A DNA stretch of 64,000 bases from Diploptera punctata (GCA_030220185.1 JASPKZ010005703.1:372001-436000); one strand, 5' to 3'. Counted from the first letter of the stretch, positions 31,062 to 41,989 are shown. Numbers and translations are program-made. Notes: generated by a model from the letters alone, not told the origin.

Positions 31062-32608
31062 GACTGCTCAAAATAATTAGAGGAACACTATGAAATATGC
31101 AAATATTTTTTCATTGGATAAAGGTACAAACATGAAATTAATAAAGTACATTATTTGTGGTTATTTATTTATTTATTTATTGCTCATGCCACTAAAAACA
31201 AATGAATAACGCTGACAATTAACTTTTCAAATAATTCCGCTATGTAAGCAATTGAATCGTGTGCTTATTTTTCAAAGTTAAACACTCGTTATATAGAGTT
31301 AGTATCGTGTATGGCCTCCACGACATTCGATGACAGTTTGGCACCTTCGTGGCATGCTCCCAATAAGATTCTGGATTTCCTCTTGCGGGATATTCTCTCA
31401 TTCCTCCTTCAGAGCATCTCCAAGTTACTGCAGAGTTTGTGGAGCTTGATGTCGGTTCCTGACCTTCCTGTCTAGAAGATCCCACAAGTGTTCAATAGGG
31501 TTGAGGTCTGGGCTGACCACTGGCCACTTCATTACCTCTATTTCATTCCTCCTCAGGAAATCCCTCGCGACAGCCGCATAATGTGTCCTGGCATTATCCT
31601 GTATAAACAGAAATCCAGGGCCTACTCCAATGGCAGCAGGTACTACATGCTCTTCCAGAACGTGCTCGATATACCGGACAGCATTCAGTCGCTGGGGAAC
31701 AAGTACAATGTCCGTACGATTGTTGTACATAACTCCGGCCCACACCATTATGGAACCTCCTCCGAATCTATCAATTTCCTGTACAGCCTCTGCAGAAAAT
31801 CTTTATCCTGGCCGTCCCCACACCCTCAATCGACCATCACAACGTGTAAGACGATACCTGGATTCGTCCGAGAAGAGCACAGACTCCCACTGGTTCAGGT
31901 TCCAATCACCATGGTTTTCAGCATACGTACGTCTTGCTGCCTTATGCCCATTTGTTAAGCGTGGTTTTTTAACGGGCCTTTTTGGACGAATATTCTCTTT
32001 CCTTAATCTGTTCCTTATGGTTTGGTCTGAAACCCGGATTCCGGAAGCCATATGAATGTCATTCTGCAGGTCTTTTGCAGTTTTTGTATGCTGTCGAAGA
32101 GCAGAAAGAACAACGTATCTGTCATCCTGGGGGCTTGTTTTAAATTTATGGCCCTGGCCACGTCTTCTACAATACTGACCTGTCTCTCTGTGCCTGTTGC
32201 GTAACCTGGACACCACGGAAGGAGAAACCCCAAGCTCTCTAGCCACTTGTCGCAGAGATTGACCTTGTCGTAAAAGATGTAGAGCATGATACACTTCAAA
32301 CTCATTTAAATGCCTCATTTTGTCAGAGACTTCAATAAACAAGGCAATAATCAACATTCGTCACTATAGCAATATCAGGAAGCTTACCAATTAAAAGTGG
32401 CCAGTGCCTTCCAAAATAAAAAAAAAATCTCTATATTTGTTATTTGAGGTAATTCCTCTATATTTAGGTCATGGATCTTTAAAATTTGTATCCAATGATA
32501 AAATTAATAATTCAATTTACATATTGTCCAACTTTCAGCATCACAGCTTTAAAAAACAATTACTTATTCAATTTATTACAAGTGTTCCTCTAATTGTTTT
32601 GAGCAGTG
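31062..32608 (-). mobile_element. Tc1-like DNA transposon
   Basis: Terminal inverted repeats of about 27 bp: ACTGCTCAAAATAATTAGAG at the left and, reading inward from the right end, CACTGCTCAAAACAATTAGA. A duplicated TA lies outside (31,060-31,061 and 32,609-32,610). 1,547 bp long, the usual size for Tc1 elements. It interrupts the RT relic at the motif A codons. Confidence 0.9.
31299..32318 (-). pseudogene. Tc1-like transposase, three in-frame stops
   Basis: Transposase that would cut and paste the surrounding element at TA sites. From ATG at 32,318 (MRHLNEFEVYHALHLLRQG) a single 339-codon frame runs to the stop at 31,299, with no frameshift. N-terminal helix-turn-helix: SLRQVARELGVSPSVVSRLR (about residues 19-38). 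Second HTH region followed by the basic RPKRPVKKPRL. Catalytic triad of the DD34E type: D in LFSDESRY, D in FIQDNARTHYA, E in PDLNPIEHLWD, with 34 residues between the last two by my count. Three internal stops: TAA at 31,803-31,805, TAA at 31,425-31,427 and TGA at 31,398-31,400. An upstream in-frame ATG at 32,357 is possible, but MRHL matches family length better. Confidence 0.9.
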
Positions 32609-33892
32609 TATAAAGAAAGCTTTTGATAGATGTACATATCTTGAGAGAGAACGAAATTCCTAATTCCTAATGAACTGATTAGAGCAATAATATAGACTGA
32701 AAAACAGTAATCAAAGTAAAAGAACAGCAAACTGAAGAAATTACGTTCACAAAGGGCATCAGGCAAGGCGACTCTTTAAGTCCATTCTTATTTAATATTA
32801 TAATAGATACAATTAATGAAAACATATCATCACGTTTGGGTTATAAAATGGGAAACACTAGATTTCAGTTGATATGTCACGCAGCTGTTCTCCTTTCAGA
32901 ATCTGAAGATAATTTACAAAGATGTTTACATCAATTTAATATAAATGTCAGAAAATACAATATGGAAATTAATACGAATAAGACTAAATGCTTAACAACA
33001 TCAAAAGAACCAGTAAGATGCAAATTAGAAATGGAAAGAAAAAAATATAGAATAAGTATCCAAATTTAATTAATTAGGTGTATTAATAACAAACACTAAA
33101 CATTTAATAAAATAAGTAAAGAAACAAGCTGATAAAGCAGTGCAAATATCAGGATAATATATGAAAGATTTAATTTGGTGCAACAAACATATGTCAATAG
33201 AAAGCAAAATCCGCACATACAAAACGATAATTCGACCACTTATTGTATATGCAGCAGAAACTAGGGCTGATACAACAAAAAACTAAACAAATAATAAGCA
33301 CATGTGAATGAAGATCTTAAGAACTACTCAGGGGAAAAAATTATTTGATAGATACACAACACAGAAATTATGAATAAATGTCATATTCAAGACATAACCA
33401 AATATATTATAGATAGACGAAAATATTGGAAAGGTCATATAGAAAGAATGGAAGGCAACCAACTTGCAAAAAGAGCTAAAGAAGATAGACCAATGGACGG
33501 GAGAAGAACAAGAGGAAGACCAGCCAAGAGATGGACAGACAGTGAATGCACATCCAATACGTCTTTCTCCGTGGAGTGATTTTGGAAATAAACAGGATGG
33601 AAATCCTACAAATTATGAAGAAGAAATAAAAAATGCATTGTTTTAAATACAATTGAAAGAATAAGAACAACATGCAATGAGCAGTATTGTATGATAAGAG
33701 AAAGACGTATGGATCGTGTAATATATAACATTACAATCTGATTATATAATTAATAGTAGTGAAGTGTACGGTATCAGCAGAACACTGCAATATATCGTAT
33801 AGGTGATAGTGGTAATGTGCTAAGCTATTGCAAGATAAACCAAGAATCAATCACTGCTTTGCAGTTCAAACCATTCTCATTTTATCTTAAAC

Positions 33893-34620
33893 TAGCTAAT
33901 ACCCGGCGTGCACTGCTACGCCTAAACAAATTAAATATTTTTTATGTTTAGTTGCATAAGCAAAAAGAAAAATAACTATAAATTATAATTTACATATATT
34001 TTTAAACAGGTGGCATTGAACAAATACATATATATATATATATATATACTCCGTGCTGATTACCCGGCGTTGCCCGGGGAATCTATTTATTCCGATCTTC
34101 CTGGCATAAATGAGCTGAGAGACAAAAAACGGCTATTAATAGTTATCCGTAAAAGAATACCCGCCGTGCGCTGCTACGCCTGCCCGGGAATCTAGTCATC
34201 CCGGTCCTTTTGGCATCAATGAGCTGAAAGATAAAAATGGATATTATGAGTTATCCGTAAAAGACAGATATATGCTATCGCAGACTTTTTTGTAGATTTC
34301 TTTAGATATTTAATTCTGACTACATTAATTTGGTGTAGGCCTATATGTTATGGTTTAGGCAGCGTAAAGCCATTTAAGCGTTAAAAAAGTTCCGAGAAAC
34401 ACGTTTTTCACTACAAAGGTTGATTTTTAAGGGTGAAGGGGTTGAGTATTACTACTCTCTTATAGCCTAAAAGCTTCCCGGGAAACTCCTGAACATTTTG
34501 GAGAAAAGCAACATTACAATCGGATGAACGGCATGACAATGCATAAAATACGAACAAACAAACATTGATTTTTATATTATCCCCCATAAACCACTCACAC
34601 ATTTAAAATAATTGTCATTT
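33893..34620 (+). repeat. Dispersed 'ACCCGGCGTGC' repeat, copy 1
   Basis: CTAGCTAATACCCGGCGTGC, then two further internal repeats of a CCGGCGTTGCCCGGG / CCCGCCGTGCGCTGCTACGC kind, GATCTTCCTGGCATAAATGAG, AAGCTTCCCGGGAAAC and CAATCGGATGAACGGCATG. The second copy is at 62,953. Ends of this type, with the 'aatcggatga' phrase, are common in insect repeats. No coding capacity. Confidence 0.65.
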
Positions 34621-34689
34621 TTACATAGCATTATTGTTTACGTCATAATCATTCTACGCGTTGCTTTACAATGTTTTCCGTAGTTTAAA

Positions 34690-35640
34690 CTCTCCATTAC
34701 AGGTATTTATTACGCGTCCCATGCCTTTCGGGTCTTACTTACTTACTTACTTACTCACTGGCACTATCGAACCCGTAGGTTCATAGCCGCACGGACATAA
34801 GCTCTCCATACATCCCTATCCTGAGCTAATGCTTTCCAATCATTACCTGTATAATCTACTTCCCTCAAATCATACTTAATGTTGTTCTCCCACCTCATTC
34901 TTGGTCTACCAACTGGGCGTTTTCCTTCTGGCTTTCCTACAAGAAGTTTCCATGCACGTCTTTCATTCCCCATACGCGCAACATGTCCTGCCCATCGCAG
35001 TCTACGGGACTTAACTGTTCTTATTATATCTGGCTTCCTATAAAGACCATGTAGTTCATTGTTATGTAGTCTTCTCCATTCACCTGTCTGTTCATCTCTC
35101 TTTGGTCCAAAAATTTTCCTAAGTACTTTATTCTCAAATACTCGTAATCTCCTTTCCTCCCTTAAAGTAAGAGTCCATGTTTCGCACCCATATAATATAA
35201 CTGGTAGAATAATAGTTTTATATATTTTCAGATTAACGTTTTTTGAAAGGAGTTGGGACATCAAAAGTCTCTGCAATGCATAATAGCATGCATTTCCAGA
35301 ATTGAGCCTATGTTTAATTTCTTTGTGCATCTCATTCCTATTTGTGATTATTGTTCCTAGGTATTTGAATTCAGCCAATTCCTCAAAATTTCCCTCATTT
35401 GTCATTAGCTGTCCATTTCCATTATATAATGTATTTCTACGTGTGACCATATATTTAGTTTTACTGATATTTACTTCCAGTCCTAATTTCTTAGTGTTAC
35501 TCAATAGTGTGTGTCGGGTCTTACAGGGACACATATTTCGGGAGAGGATTTTAATCTCTGCATCAAATAATATTTTGGAGGACTTCCCCGGATTAGCGAT
35601 CAGCTCAGTGCCAGCCAGGGTCACCTCCAAGACAGCACAA
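34690..35640 (-). mobile_element. SINE-1b body, split by LINE-A
   Basis: Outside the LINE-A at 34,739-35,513, the minus strand reads GGCACTGAGCTGATCG, AAAATCCTCTCCCGAAATAT then GACCCGAAAGGCATGGG: the SINE-1b 3' body also seen at 30,600 and 41,850. The apparent N-terminal extension of the LINE frame (MEVTLAGTELIANPG) is just this SINE. Confidence 0.6.
34739..35513 (-). mobile_element. LINE-A insertion with 11-bp TSD; longest open frame
   Basis: The best LINE-A copy: about 248 codons without a stop from LLSNTKKLGLEVNISKTKYM through GNFEELAEFKYLGTIITNRN, ALQRLLMSQLLSKNVNLKIY, ILPVILYGCETWTLTLREE, DEQTGEWRRLHNNELHGLYR, RRLRWAGHVARMGNERRAWK, GKPEGKRPVGRPRMRW and REVDYTGNDWKALAQDRD, to the stop at 34,764. 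It covers the RT thumb and C-terminal region only. The palm is lost by 5' truncation. The tail is (TTAC)n on plus. TSD TCGGGTCTTAC at 34,728-34,738 and 35,514-35,524. Confidence 0.9.
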
Positions 35641-35684
35641 ACAATTAAAACAAGTCATACCATTTACTCATACATTCATAACAG

Positions 35685-36005
35685 AAAATGTTATAAAACA
35701 ATGGTGGTTCCAACATTGTTATTTGAATCGGAACACTGGGTCTTAGCCAAAAACTAGGTACGAAGAATAGAAACGTCAGAAATGAGATGTTTGAGGAGTG
35801 TAGCTGGCTATACAATAACGCATCGAAAACGAAATGAAAATATAGGAAGAGAACTAAATATTTTCCAATTATTACATAGAATTGCACAATACAAAGATGA
35901 ATGGATGGACCACATAAATAGAATGGATAACAATAGAGGTCCGAAACAAATTCTTCATTACAAAGCATTAGGACGAAGAAATCAAAATCACTATTTTATT
36001 GCTAG
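35685..36005 (+). pseudogene. LINE-B 3' fragment
   Basis: KCYKTMVVPTLLFESEHWVL, then after a stop RRIETSEMRCLRSVAGYTIT, ENIGRELNIFQLLHRIAQY, DHINRMDNNRGPKQILHY and LGRRN. The last GRP..RW codons are missing. Confidence 0.7.
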
Positions 36006-36704
36006 AAAACTATTAAAATACAATTAATGAAACATATTTAATTTAATCTAGCCACCCCTGAATGACACTTGAGATCAGGGGTGGATTCTTACACATATTA
36101 ATTTTACAATACAATGACAGGACTGTTAACAAAATAACTATATAAAATAGAAACATAAGACACTCTTAGAAGTAATTGAAAAATATGTACCCTAAGATAA
36201 TACTTTTTAAACCTATTTACATTCTTGATTACAATAACTATTATTTTTGTGATCCTAACTACTACTTATGTAATTTCCATATGAACAATACAATATTGAC
36301 TTTAATGCTAAACTATTTTATAATAGTTTTCTCATAAATCTTCATATAGGCCTATATAAATTCTTTTTTTTTCCCCACTTTTTTCGTTACTACATTTTTC
36401 CTATTTATTTTTACATTTCTTATCTTTTCTTTTTACACATGCACAGGACATACAACCAGGCCTACCCCATTGGGAATCGATTCCATGTCGCAAAAGTTGA
36501 AGGTAGGGCTCCTCTACTGGCGACAGTTCACGAGTGTTAACCCTTAAATTATCAATGTAAACTTGTTCCGATTGGGGAGACTTAACTGTTGACAATTACG
36601 AATTACACAGACTCAATGATCTGGGGGTATCGTTGTCTCGAACGGAAATGGCTGACTTCATAATATTTTTAAATTGTCTTCATTTTTTATTTTCCTCATA
36701 AATC

Positions 36705-36709
<5 letters not shown>

Positions 36710-36750
<41 letters not shown>
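36710..36750. repeat. (TA)n target microsatellite
   Basis: TA run that abuts the left end of the second Tc1-like element; the right end is followed by TGTGTGTATATATA. Confidence 0.95.
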
Positions 36751-36751
<1 letters not shown>

Positions 36752-38258
36752 TGCTCAAAAAAATTAGGGGATATTGTAGAATAACCTATTAAGACTATGT
36801 TTTTTGGAATAGTATTAGATGCAATCACTTTCTATTACTCCAAGATAATGTAAATAAGAGTTTGAAGTTGTTACGTAACCTCGGTACCACACCAGAGGGC
36901 AGTGTCTGTACTGTTGATGTGAAAGGGTGGTGTGGGGGTGAATGTTTTGTTGCTGTTTTTAAATCCAGTCCAGTTTTCAGTTAGTGAATGACTTGCCTTA
37001 GGGACAGTGATGCCTCGACAACGTGATTTACCTGAACCAATGGCTTGGAGGGCCATAGGAAGGATGGAAGCTGGACAGACACAACAAAAGGTGGCACAAG
37101 CCATTGGGGTGTCTCAAAGCGTGATTTCCAGTCTTTGGAATCATTTTCAAAGAACATACTGTTCACAGAAGAGCCGGACAAGGTCGACCAAGGGCAACAA
37201 CAGCAAGGGATGACCGTTACCTCTTGTTAACAGCCCGTCGGAATAGACAGCAGAATGCAACTCAACTGCGAAATACACTTCAAACAGCAACAGGACGCAG
37301 GGTATCAACTCAAACTGTCCCTAATCGACTGCATGGAAATGGTCTCTATGCCCGTAGGTCCATGGTGTGTACCAGGTTAACTCCACAACACCGTAGAGAT
37401 CGCAGAAACTGGGCGGAGGAACATCGTGGGTGGAGGCATGCTGAATGGAGATCAGTTCTTTTTTTCTGATGAGTCGCGATTCAGCATGGAATGTGATAGT
37501 CGGCGTGTATTCACCTGGAGAGAAAAAGGGACACGAAACAATCCAGCTTTTGTACGTGAAAGATCCCCATATGGTGGCGGTGGATTGATGGTGTAGGCAG
37601 GAGTCAGTAGTGGTGGACGTACGGACCTCTATGTTATCCAAGGTGGTACTTTGACTGCGGTAAAGTATAGAGATGAGATTCTCCGACCTTTTGTCGTGCC
37701 TTATGCTGATGCCATAGGTGATTCTTTTCTTTTTATGGACGATAATGCACGACTCCACAGAGCTGGCTTGGTGGACGACATGCCGGAAGTGGAGGGTATC
37801 GAGCGTATGCAATGGCCAGCTTCCTCCCCGGACTTAAATCCGATTGAGCATGTGTGGAATGCATTAGGCAGGTGCATTGCAGGCAGACCAGCACCTCCCA
37901 CAACTGTTCCAGAGCTGCACATTGCTCTTATGGAGGAGTGGCCACGTATCCCCCAAGAACTCATTGCTAACCTCATTGCATCAATGCCACACAGGTGTGA
38001 GGCAGTGCTGGTCGTTCGAGGAGACCATACACCATACTAAAGAAACATTTTCACCCATGTTAATGTTGCTTTGTTTGTTTGCCATATTCCTAATCAGGAT
38101 CTCTTTGACATCTGATGTGGTACAGAGGTTACGTAATGACTTCAAACTCTTGTTCACATTCTTTTGGAGTAATAGAAAGTGATTGCATCTAATACTGTTC
38201 CTAAAAACATAGTCTTAATAGATTATTCTACAATATCCCCTAATTTTTTTGAGCAGTG
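36751..38258 (+). mobile_element. Tc1-like DNA transposon with long TIRs
   Basis: Left end CTGCTCAAAAAAATTAGGGG and right end, reading inward, CACTGCTCAAAAAAATTAGG. The inverted repeats continue for about 145 bp, well into the region of GTTACGTAACCTC. The first CA of the left end is missing or merged into the flanking TA repeat. About 1.5 kb, carrying the broken transposase at 37,010-38,040. Confidence 0.88.
37010..38040 (+). pseudogene. Tc1-like transposase, two frameshifts and one stop
   Basis: From ATG at 37,010 (MPRQRDLPEPMAWRAIGRME) with HTH TQQKVAQAIGVSQSVISSLW. A frameshift near 37,165 leads into GQGRPRATTARDDRYLLLTA and AEEHRGWRHAEWRSVLF. An extra T in the run near 37,460 breaks the frame just before SDESRFSME. 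A TAG at about 37,596 follows GGGGLMV. The rest is open: FLFMDDNARLHRAGLVDDM and SSPDLNPIEHVWNALGR, ending DHTPY at 38,040. DD34E spacing holds (34 residues between the last two catalytic residues by my count). Only about 40% similar by eye to the 31-kb transposase, so a different Tc1 lineage. Confidence 0.9.
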
Positions 38259-39029
38259 TGTGTGTATATATATATAAATAATTTTTTTTTCACTTTTTTC
38301 GTTACTATATCTTTCCTATTTATTTTTACAATTCTTATCTTTTCTTTTTGACACATGCACAGGACATACAACCAGGCCTATCCCATTGGGAATCGATTCC
38401 ATGTCACAGAAGTTGAAGGTAGGGTTGCTATACTGGCGTCAGTTTACGAGTGTTAACCCTTACATTGTCAATGTGTCCTATAAATAAGTTAGTTTAATTT
38501 ATTTAATATTTTCATAATAGTTTATATATATATATTTCACTTTTTTCGTTACTATATCTTTCCTATTTATTTTTACATTTCTTATCTTTTCTTTTTGACA
38601 CATGCACAGGACATACAACCAGGCCTATCCCATTGGGAATCGATTCCATGTCGCAAAAGTTGAAGGTAGGGTTGCTATACTGGCGACAGTTTACGAGTGT
38701 TAACCCTTACATTATCAATAAGTCCTATAAAATAAGTTAGTGTAATTTATTTAATATTTTTAACAAAACAAAAAGGAAATGAAAAGAAATGAATTAAATT
38801 TCGGTCGAATTGCACAATATACCTCCAGTTAACAACTTCATCGTTTTCTTCTTCATAATACGCCCATTAGCCTTTTGCTTTCAAGATATTTCATTTTCTC
38901 ATCTTCTTCTGGGCCGTAAAACGTTCAATAATAATTTTCATCTACACCTACAATGGCGTAACATCCCAATCTGGGCCTCAGCCTGTTCTTTGTTAGCAAT
39001 TACTAGACCAAGATAATTTATTTACACTT

Positions 39030-39190
39030 TTTTCTTATATATGTCATCGATGATATGCGGTCAACATACCGATCCAATCAGACAGCTAGTAAGCAACTAA
39101 GATATTAACAGGATGAAGAAGATCGGGAAATATTGCTTAGAGCTCTCTTTATTCAGGCTTAAGGATAACACTGATCACAACAAAAAATAA
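39030..39190 (-). mobile_element. SINE-4 3' fragment
   Basis: GTCATCGATGATATGCGGTC, AGACAGCTAGTAAGCAACTA and TTATTCAGGCTTAAGGAT match the 3' half of SINE-4 in reverse. Confidence 0.55.
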
Positions 39191-39383
39191 ACTTTTTTGT
39201 CTCAGAAAGAAAAATATGTGATTCTGAGAGTATTTTTTCTCCCGAATTCAAATATGATAGGCCTATCGGGTTTTCTCCATCACGCAAGGTTTCCGAGAGA
39301 CAGACATTCATAATTTCAAACACTTTAATATCTTCTACATTCGTAACTACACAATATTCGAACATTCGGACTCACCTAGAAAG

Positions 39384-39556
39384 TAAGAAATGACGATTTT
39401 CTGCTATATTTCGCCTGTGGAGCATCCCTCTTGATGTTCCAACAATAATAATCGGTCAGCATATTATGATTCCATTTGCCTTGATATCTCTTTTGCATAG
39501 CTGAAATCTTCTGATGAAAGTTTTCCCCGTGCTCATCGCTCACTGCGCCAAGATAA
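39384..39556 (-). pseudogene. Open peptide segment of unknown repeat family
   Basis: The minus strand is open for about 57 codons: YLGAVSDEHGENFHQKISA, MQKRYQGKWNHNMLTDYYCW and NIKRDAPQAKYSRKSSFLT. The SDEHGE-NFHQ...MxKRYQGKW...LxDYCW...KRD pattern recalls a short segment I remember as repeated in arthropod genomes, but I cannot name the parent protein. It is flanked by the two SINE-4 pieces at 39,030 and 39,735. It has no start codon in a good context. Confidence 0.4.
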
Positions 39557-39734
39557 TAAATGGACGAAACAACGTTTATTAAAAAAATAATTATTTAAAT
39601 CCATTAATTGAAATTGAAATAAAAAATTGTGGGTGATGCAGAAATTCCGAATACATATTTGAAGACACGATAAAAAAATGCATTAAGTACAACTATTGGT
39701 ACTCATGAGACAAAAATCATGTTCACCAGTGTAT

Positions 39735-39905
39735 TTTACGAGCCTGAAAATCTCGGCTAAAAGTCCCTCCCGGAGGACTTGATCCCCATTATTTGATTTA
39801 GATGGAATAAATAAAATTGGGACATAATTTTTAAATATATGAGGAGAAGGATTTGATTGTGGATGTTCGTCTGCCCACCACTAGAAGGAAATAATATACT
39901 AGACA
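39735..39905 (-). mobile_element. SINE-4 middle fragment
   Basis: TTTTACGAGCCTGAAAATCT, TAAAAGTCCCTCCCGGAGGA and CTTGATCCCC are the SINE-4 centre in reverse. With the piece at 39,030 it may be one SINE-4 opened by the 39.2-39.7 kb sequence. Confidence 0.5.
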
Positions 39906-39909
39906 TTGA

Positions 39910-41035
39910 ATGGCCAACGCAACAGATGGATTTCTAATTGAGAACGGAGATACTCTAATGTTCTTTTAAACATACCAACGCGAGGAAATATAATCCGAGG
40001 TTAGATGTATATTTCCGGTTCAATATCTTGATCATATATTACCTCATAGTATCATTTCATATCAATTATTGATTTAGATCTTATTTACTATTAAAAAAAA
40101 TAATTCTGACCGTGATCTAAAGAATGACCAATATTTCTGATTTATTGCTTGAAATGAAGTTGCTGTTGGGAAAACTGTAACGACCCTTTTAATGCTTCAA
40201 CAGCTATAAATCTTGTCGTTGATTGTCATTTGAAAGTTTTGCAGAAATGATGTTTTATGTCAATCTCATATATACTTTACAGGCGACATCAAAGGCAACT
40301 GTTTCCCTCTGGTTTAAAAAAAACGTATATTGTTACTGTCAGGTACAGCCGGGGAATTGTTGCTAGAGGCTTCTAAGACGCCGCTCCAATCACCAAAAAC
40401 TGAAAACAGTTCTCTGCCAATAACGTCTTCGCATTTTTAAATGACGTTTCCATGTCTACTCCACGCGAATATAATTATCTTAACAGCGTTGCAACTTTTT
40501 TCTTTTGCAGTATCTGTAATTGTTATAAAATTATTCTAGTGAATAAAACATGACAACGCTGCTTGATATACGTGCAAAATGGACCCACCTAATCACAAAG
40601 CAAAGCGCCTGTAAACTAAACGACTATACCAAACTTCAAAACCACCATCTCGGTTTATTGTTAATGTCACTGTTGACATAAAATTCTAGTTACCCGGGTT
40701 ATTTAAATTTAGGTTGAACTATACTTTGCTTGTCTCTATTCCAAGTAAATGGGTTTGACTATAATGGAAGATTTTATCGCGCGTGCACTTAAAGCCTAAG
40801 TTATCACGAATACTTCTAAAAAAATACATACACTATAAAGTCATTTCATTTGAAATTGATCAAATTGTAAAGATAACTTGGGTATTTCACAAGTAAGATT
40901 TCATTGGAGATTTCGTTATGCTCAGAATTTATATCATATTCCATGAGATTTACGATAATCAATTAATTAAATAATTTACGTTAATTCCAAAAGACAACAA
41001 TACAACATACACAAGATTTTGTCATAATTTAATTA
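39910..41035. other. Gene-less stretch
   Basis: No family recognised and no frame above about 60 codons. Moderately AT-rich. Confidence 0.4.
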
Positions 41036-41039
41036 AAGA

Positions 41040-41535
41040 TAACTAACGAATTTACTGGCTCTATCGAACCCGTAGGTTCATACCTATCCCGAGTGAATGC
41101 TTTCCAATCATCCCCTGTATAATCTACTTCTCTAAAATCACGGTTAATATTATTCTCCCACCTCATTCTTGGTCTACCAACTGGGCGTTTTTCCTCTGGT
41201 TTTCCTACCAGAAGCTTCCATGCACCTCTTTCATCCCCCATGTGTGTCACATGTCCTGCCCATTGCAGCCTACGAGACTTAACTGTTCTTATTATATCTG
41301 GCTTCCTATACATACCATGTAGCTCACTAATATGCATTTTTCTCCATTCACCTGCCTGTTCATCTCTTTTTGGCCCAAAAATTTCCCTAAGAACTTTATT
41401 CTCAAATACTCGTAATCGTCTTTCCTCCTTTCAAGTAAGAGTCCATGTTTCGCTTCCATATAATATAACTGGGAGAATAACTGTTTTATATATTTTCAGT
41501 TTAACGTTTTTTGAAAGGAATTGGGACAAGAGACC
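41040..41535 (-). pseudogene. LINE-A 3' fragment
   Basis: The minus strand is open from HISELHGMYRKPDIIRTVKS and RRLQWAGHVTHMGDERGAWK through GKPEEKRPVGRPRMRW to REVDYTGDDWKAF, then the family 3' end. Upstream ENKVLREIFGPKRDEQAGEW is in another frame. Fairly young by similarity to the 34.7-kb copy. Confidence 0.8.
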
Positions 41536-41599
41536 TTCATTAGAATAATACTTATTTATTATACACGTGGTTCAAATTAGGTTTTAACTGCAAGTGTAT

Positions 41600-41985
41600 G
41601 TGTTTATCGTGGTAGCGTCAATGTCTTCGTATGCAGCGGGTCTGAGTTCGATCACAGTCGGGTTAAGTTACTGAGTGATGATTTTTTCGGGTATTTTCCT
41701 TAACTGTAAGATACGTTAAGGCCCGAATGGCCCGAAAATTTCTTCTAGCCATCATAAGCATCATTCATTATATTCGCCATATTTAGTACGAATAGTGGGT
41801 GCGTCATATGTTTGTAGGAGGCCCTGGCATTGAGCTCATCAAGACCCTCCATGCCCTTGTGTGGTCGAAAGTACGAATATGTGTGTGATAACAAGCTTAA
41901 AATCGCTCTCCCGACAAGTAGGGCCAATGTAAGTCTAGGGTAGCATGATGCATGTAAAAAGTGAGGTGAGATATTAAACTAAATT
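41600..41985 (+). mobile_element. SINE-1b with head
   Basis: Decayed SINE-1 head (GTGGTAGCGTC, GAGTTCGATCACAGTCGGG as box B), SINE-1 core (CTTAACTGTAAGATACG, CCCGAAAATTTC) and the variant body (GGCATTGAGCTCATCAAGAC, AAAATCGCTCTCCCGACAAG). It shows that SINE-1b uses the SINE-1 promoter head. Confidence 0.65.
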
Positions 41986-41989
41986 AATT

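Larger units (their letters stand above)
30790..33640 (+). pseudogene. Non-LTR retrotransposon RT relic, split by Tc1
   Basis: Left part (30,829-31,059): KGDKTKPENYDGIILLNSSL, VFTKILNNKLN, EQLQEFRKNRSTLDANYIV: RT motifs 1-2. Right part (from 32,611): KKAFDR (end of motif A), GIRQGDSLSPFLFNIIIDTI (motif B), then AVLLSESEDNLQ (YADD lost by deletion), MEINTNKTKCL, and a C-terminal HIERMEGNQLAKRAKEDRP, RRTRGRPAKRW. This is the only RT here with most palm motifs. Stops and frameshifts make it inactive. Confidence 0.8.
36330..38770 (+). repeat. Triplicated ~190-bp unit hosting a Tc1-like element
   Basis: Core copies at about 36,360-36,560, 38,285-38,480 and 38,538-38,730. Each has CTTTTTTCGTTACTA, ACACATGCACAGGACATACA, CCCATTGGGAATCGATTCCA and CGAGTGTTAACCCTTA. 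The last two are separated by 60 bp of AT-rich linker. The Tc1-like element sits in a TA run between copies 1 and 2. Non-coding. Confidence 0.8.

Noticed and set aside
31488..31958. 156-codon plus-strand frame with PPQEIPRD and SSESINFLYS
   Set aside because: It is the antisense shadow of the Tc1-like transposase.
35302..35757. 151-codon plus-strand frame
   Set aside because: Antisense of LINE-A running across the SINE-1b remnant into LINE-B; a chance chain of frames.
37321..37812. 163-codon minus-strand frame
   Set aside because: Antisense shadow of the second Tc1-like transposase.
36330..38770. LTR pair around the second Tc1-like element
   Set aside because: The flanking repeats occur three times, lack TG...CA ends and a primer-binding site, and the enclosed gene is a Tc1-type transposase with its own TIRs.
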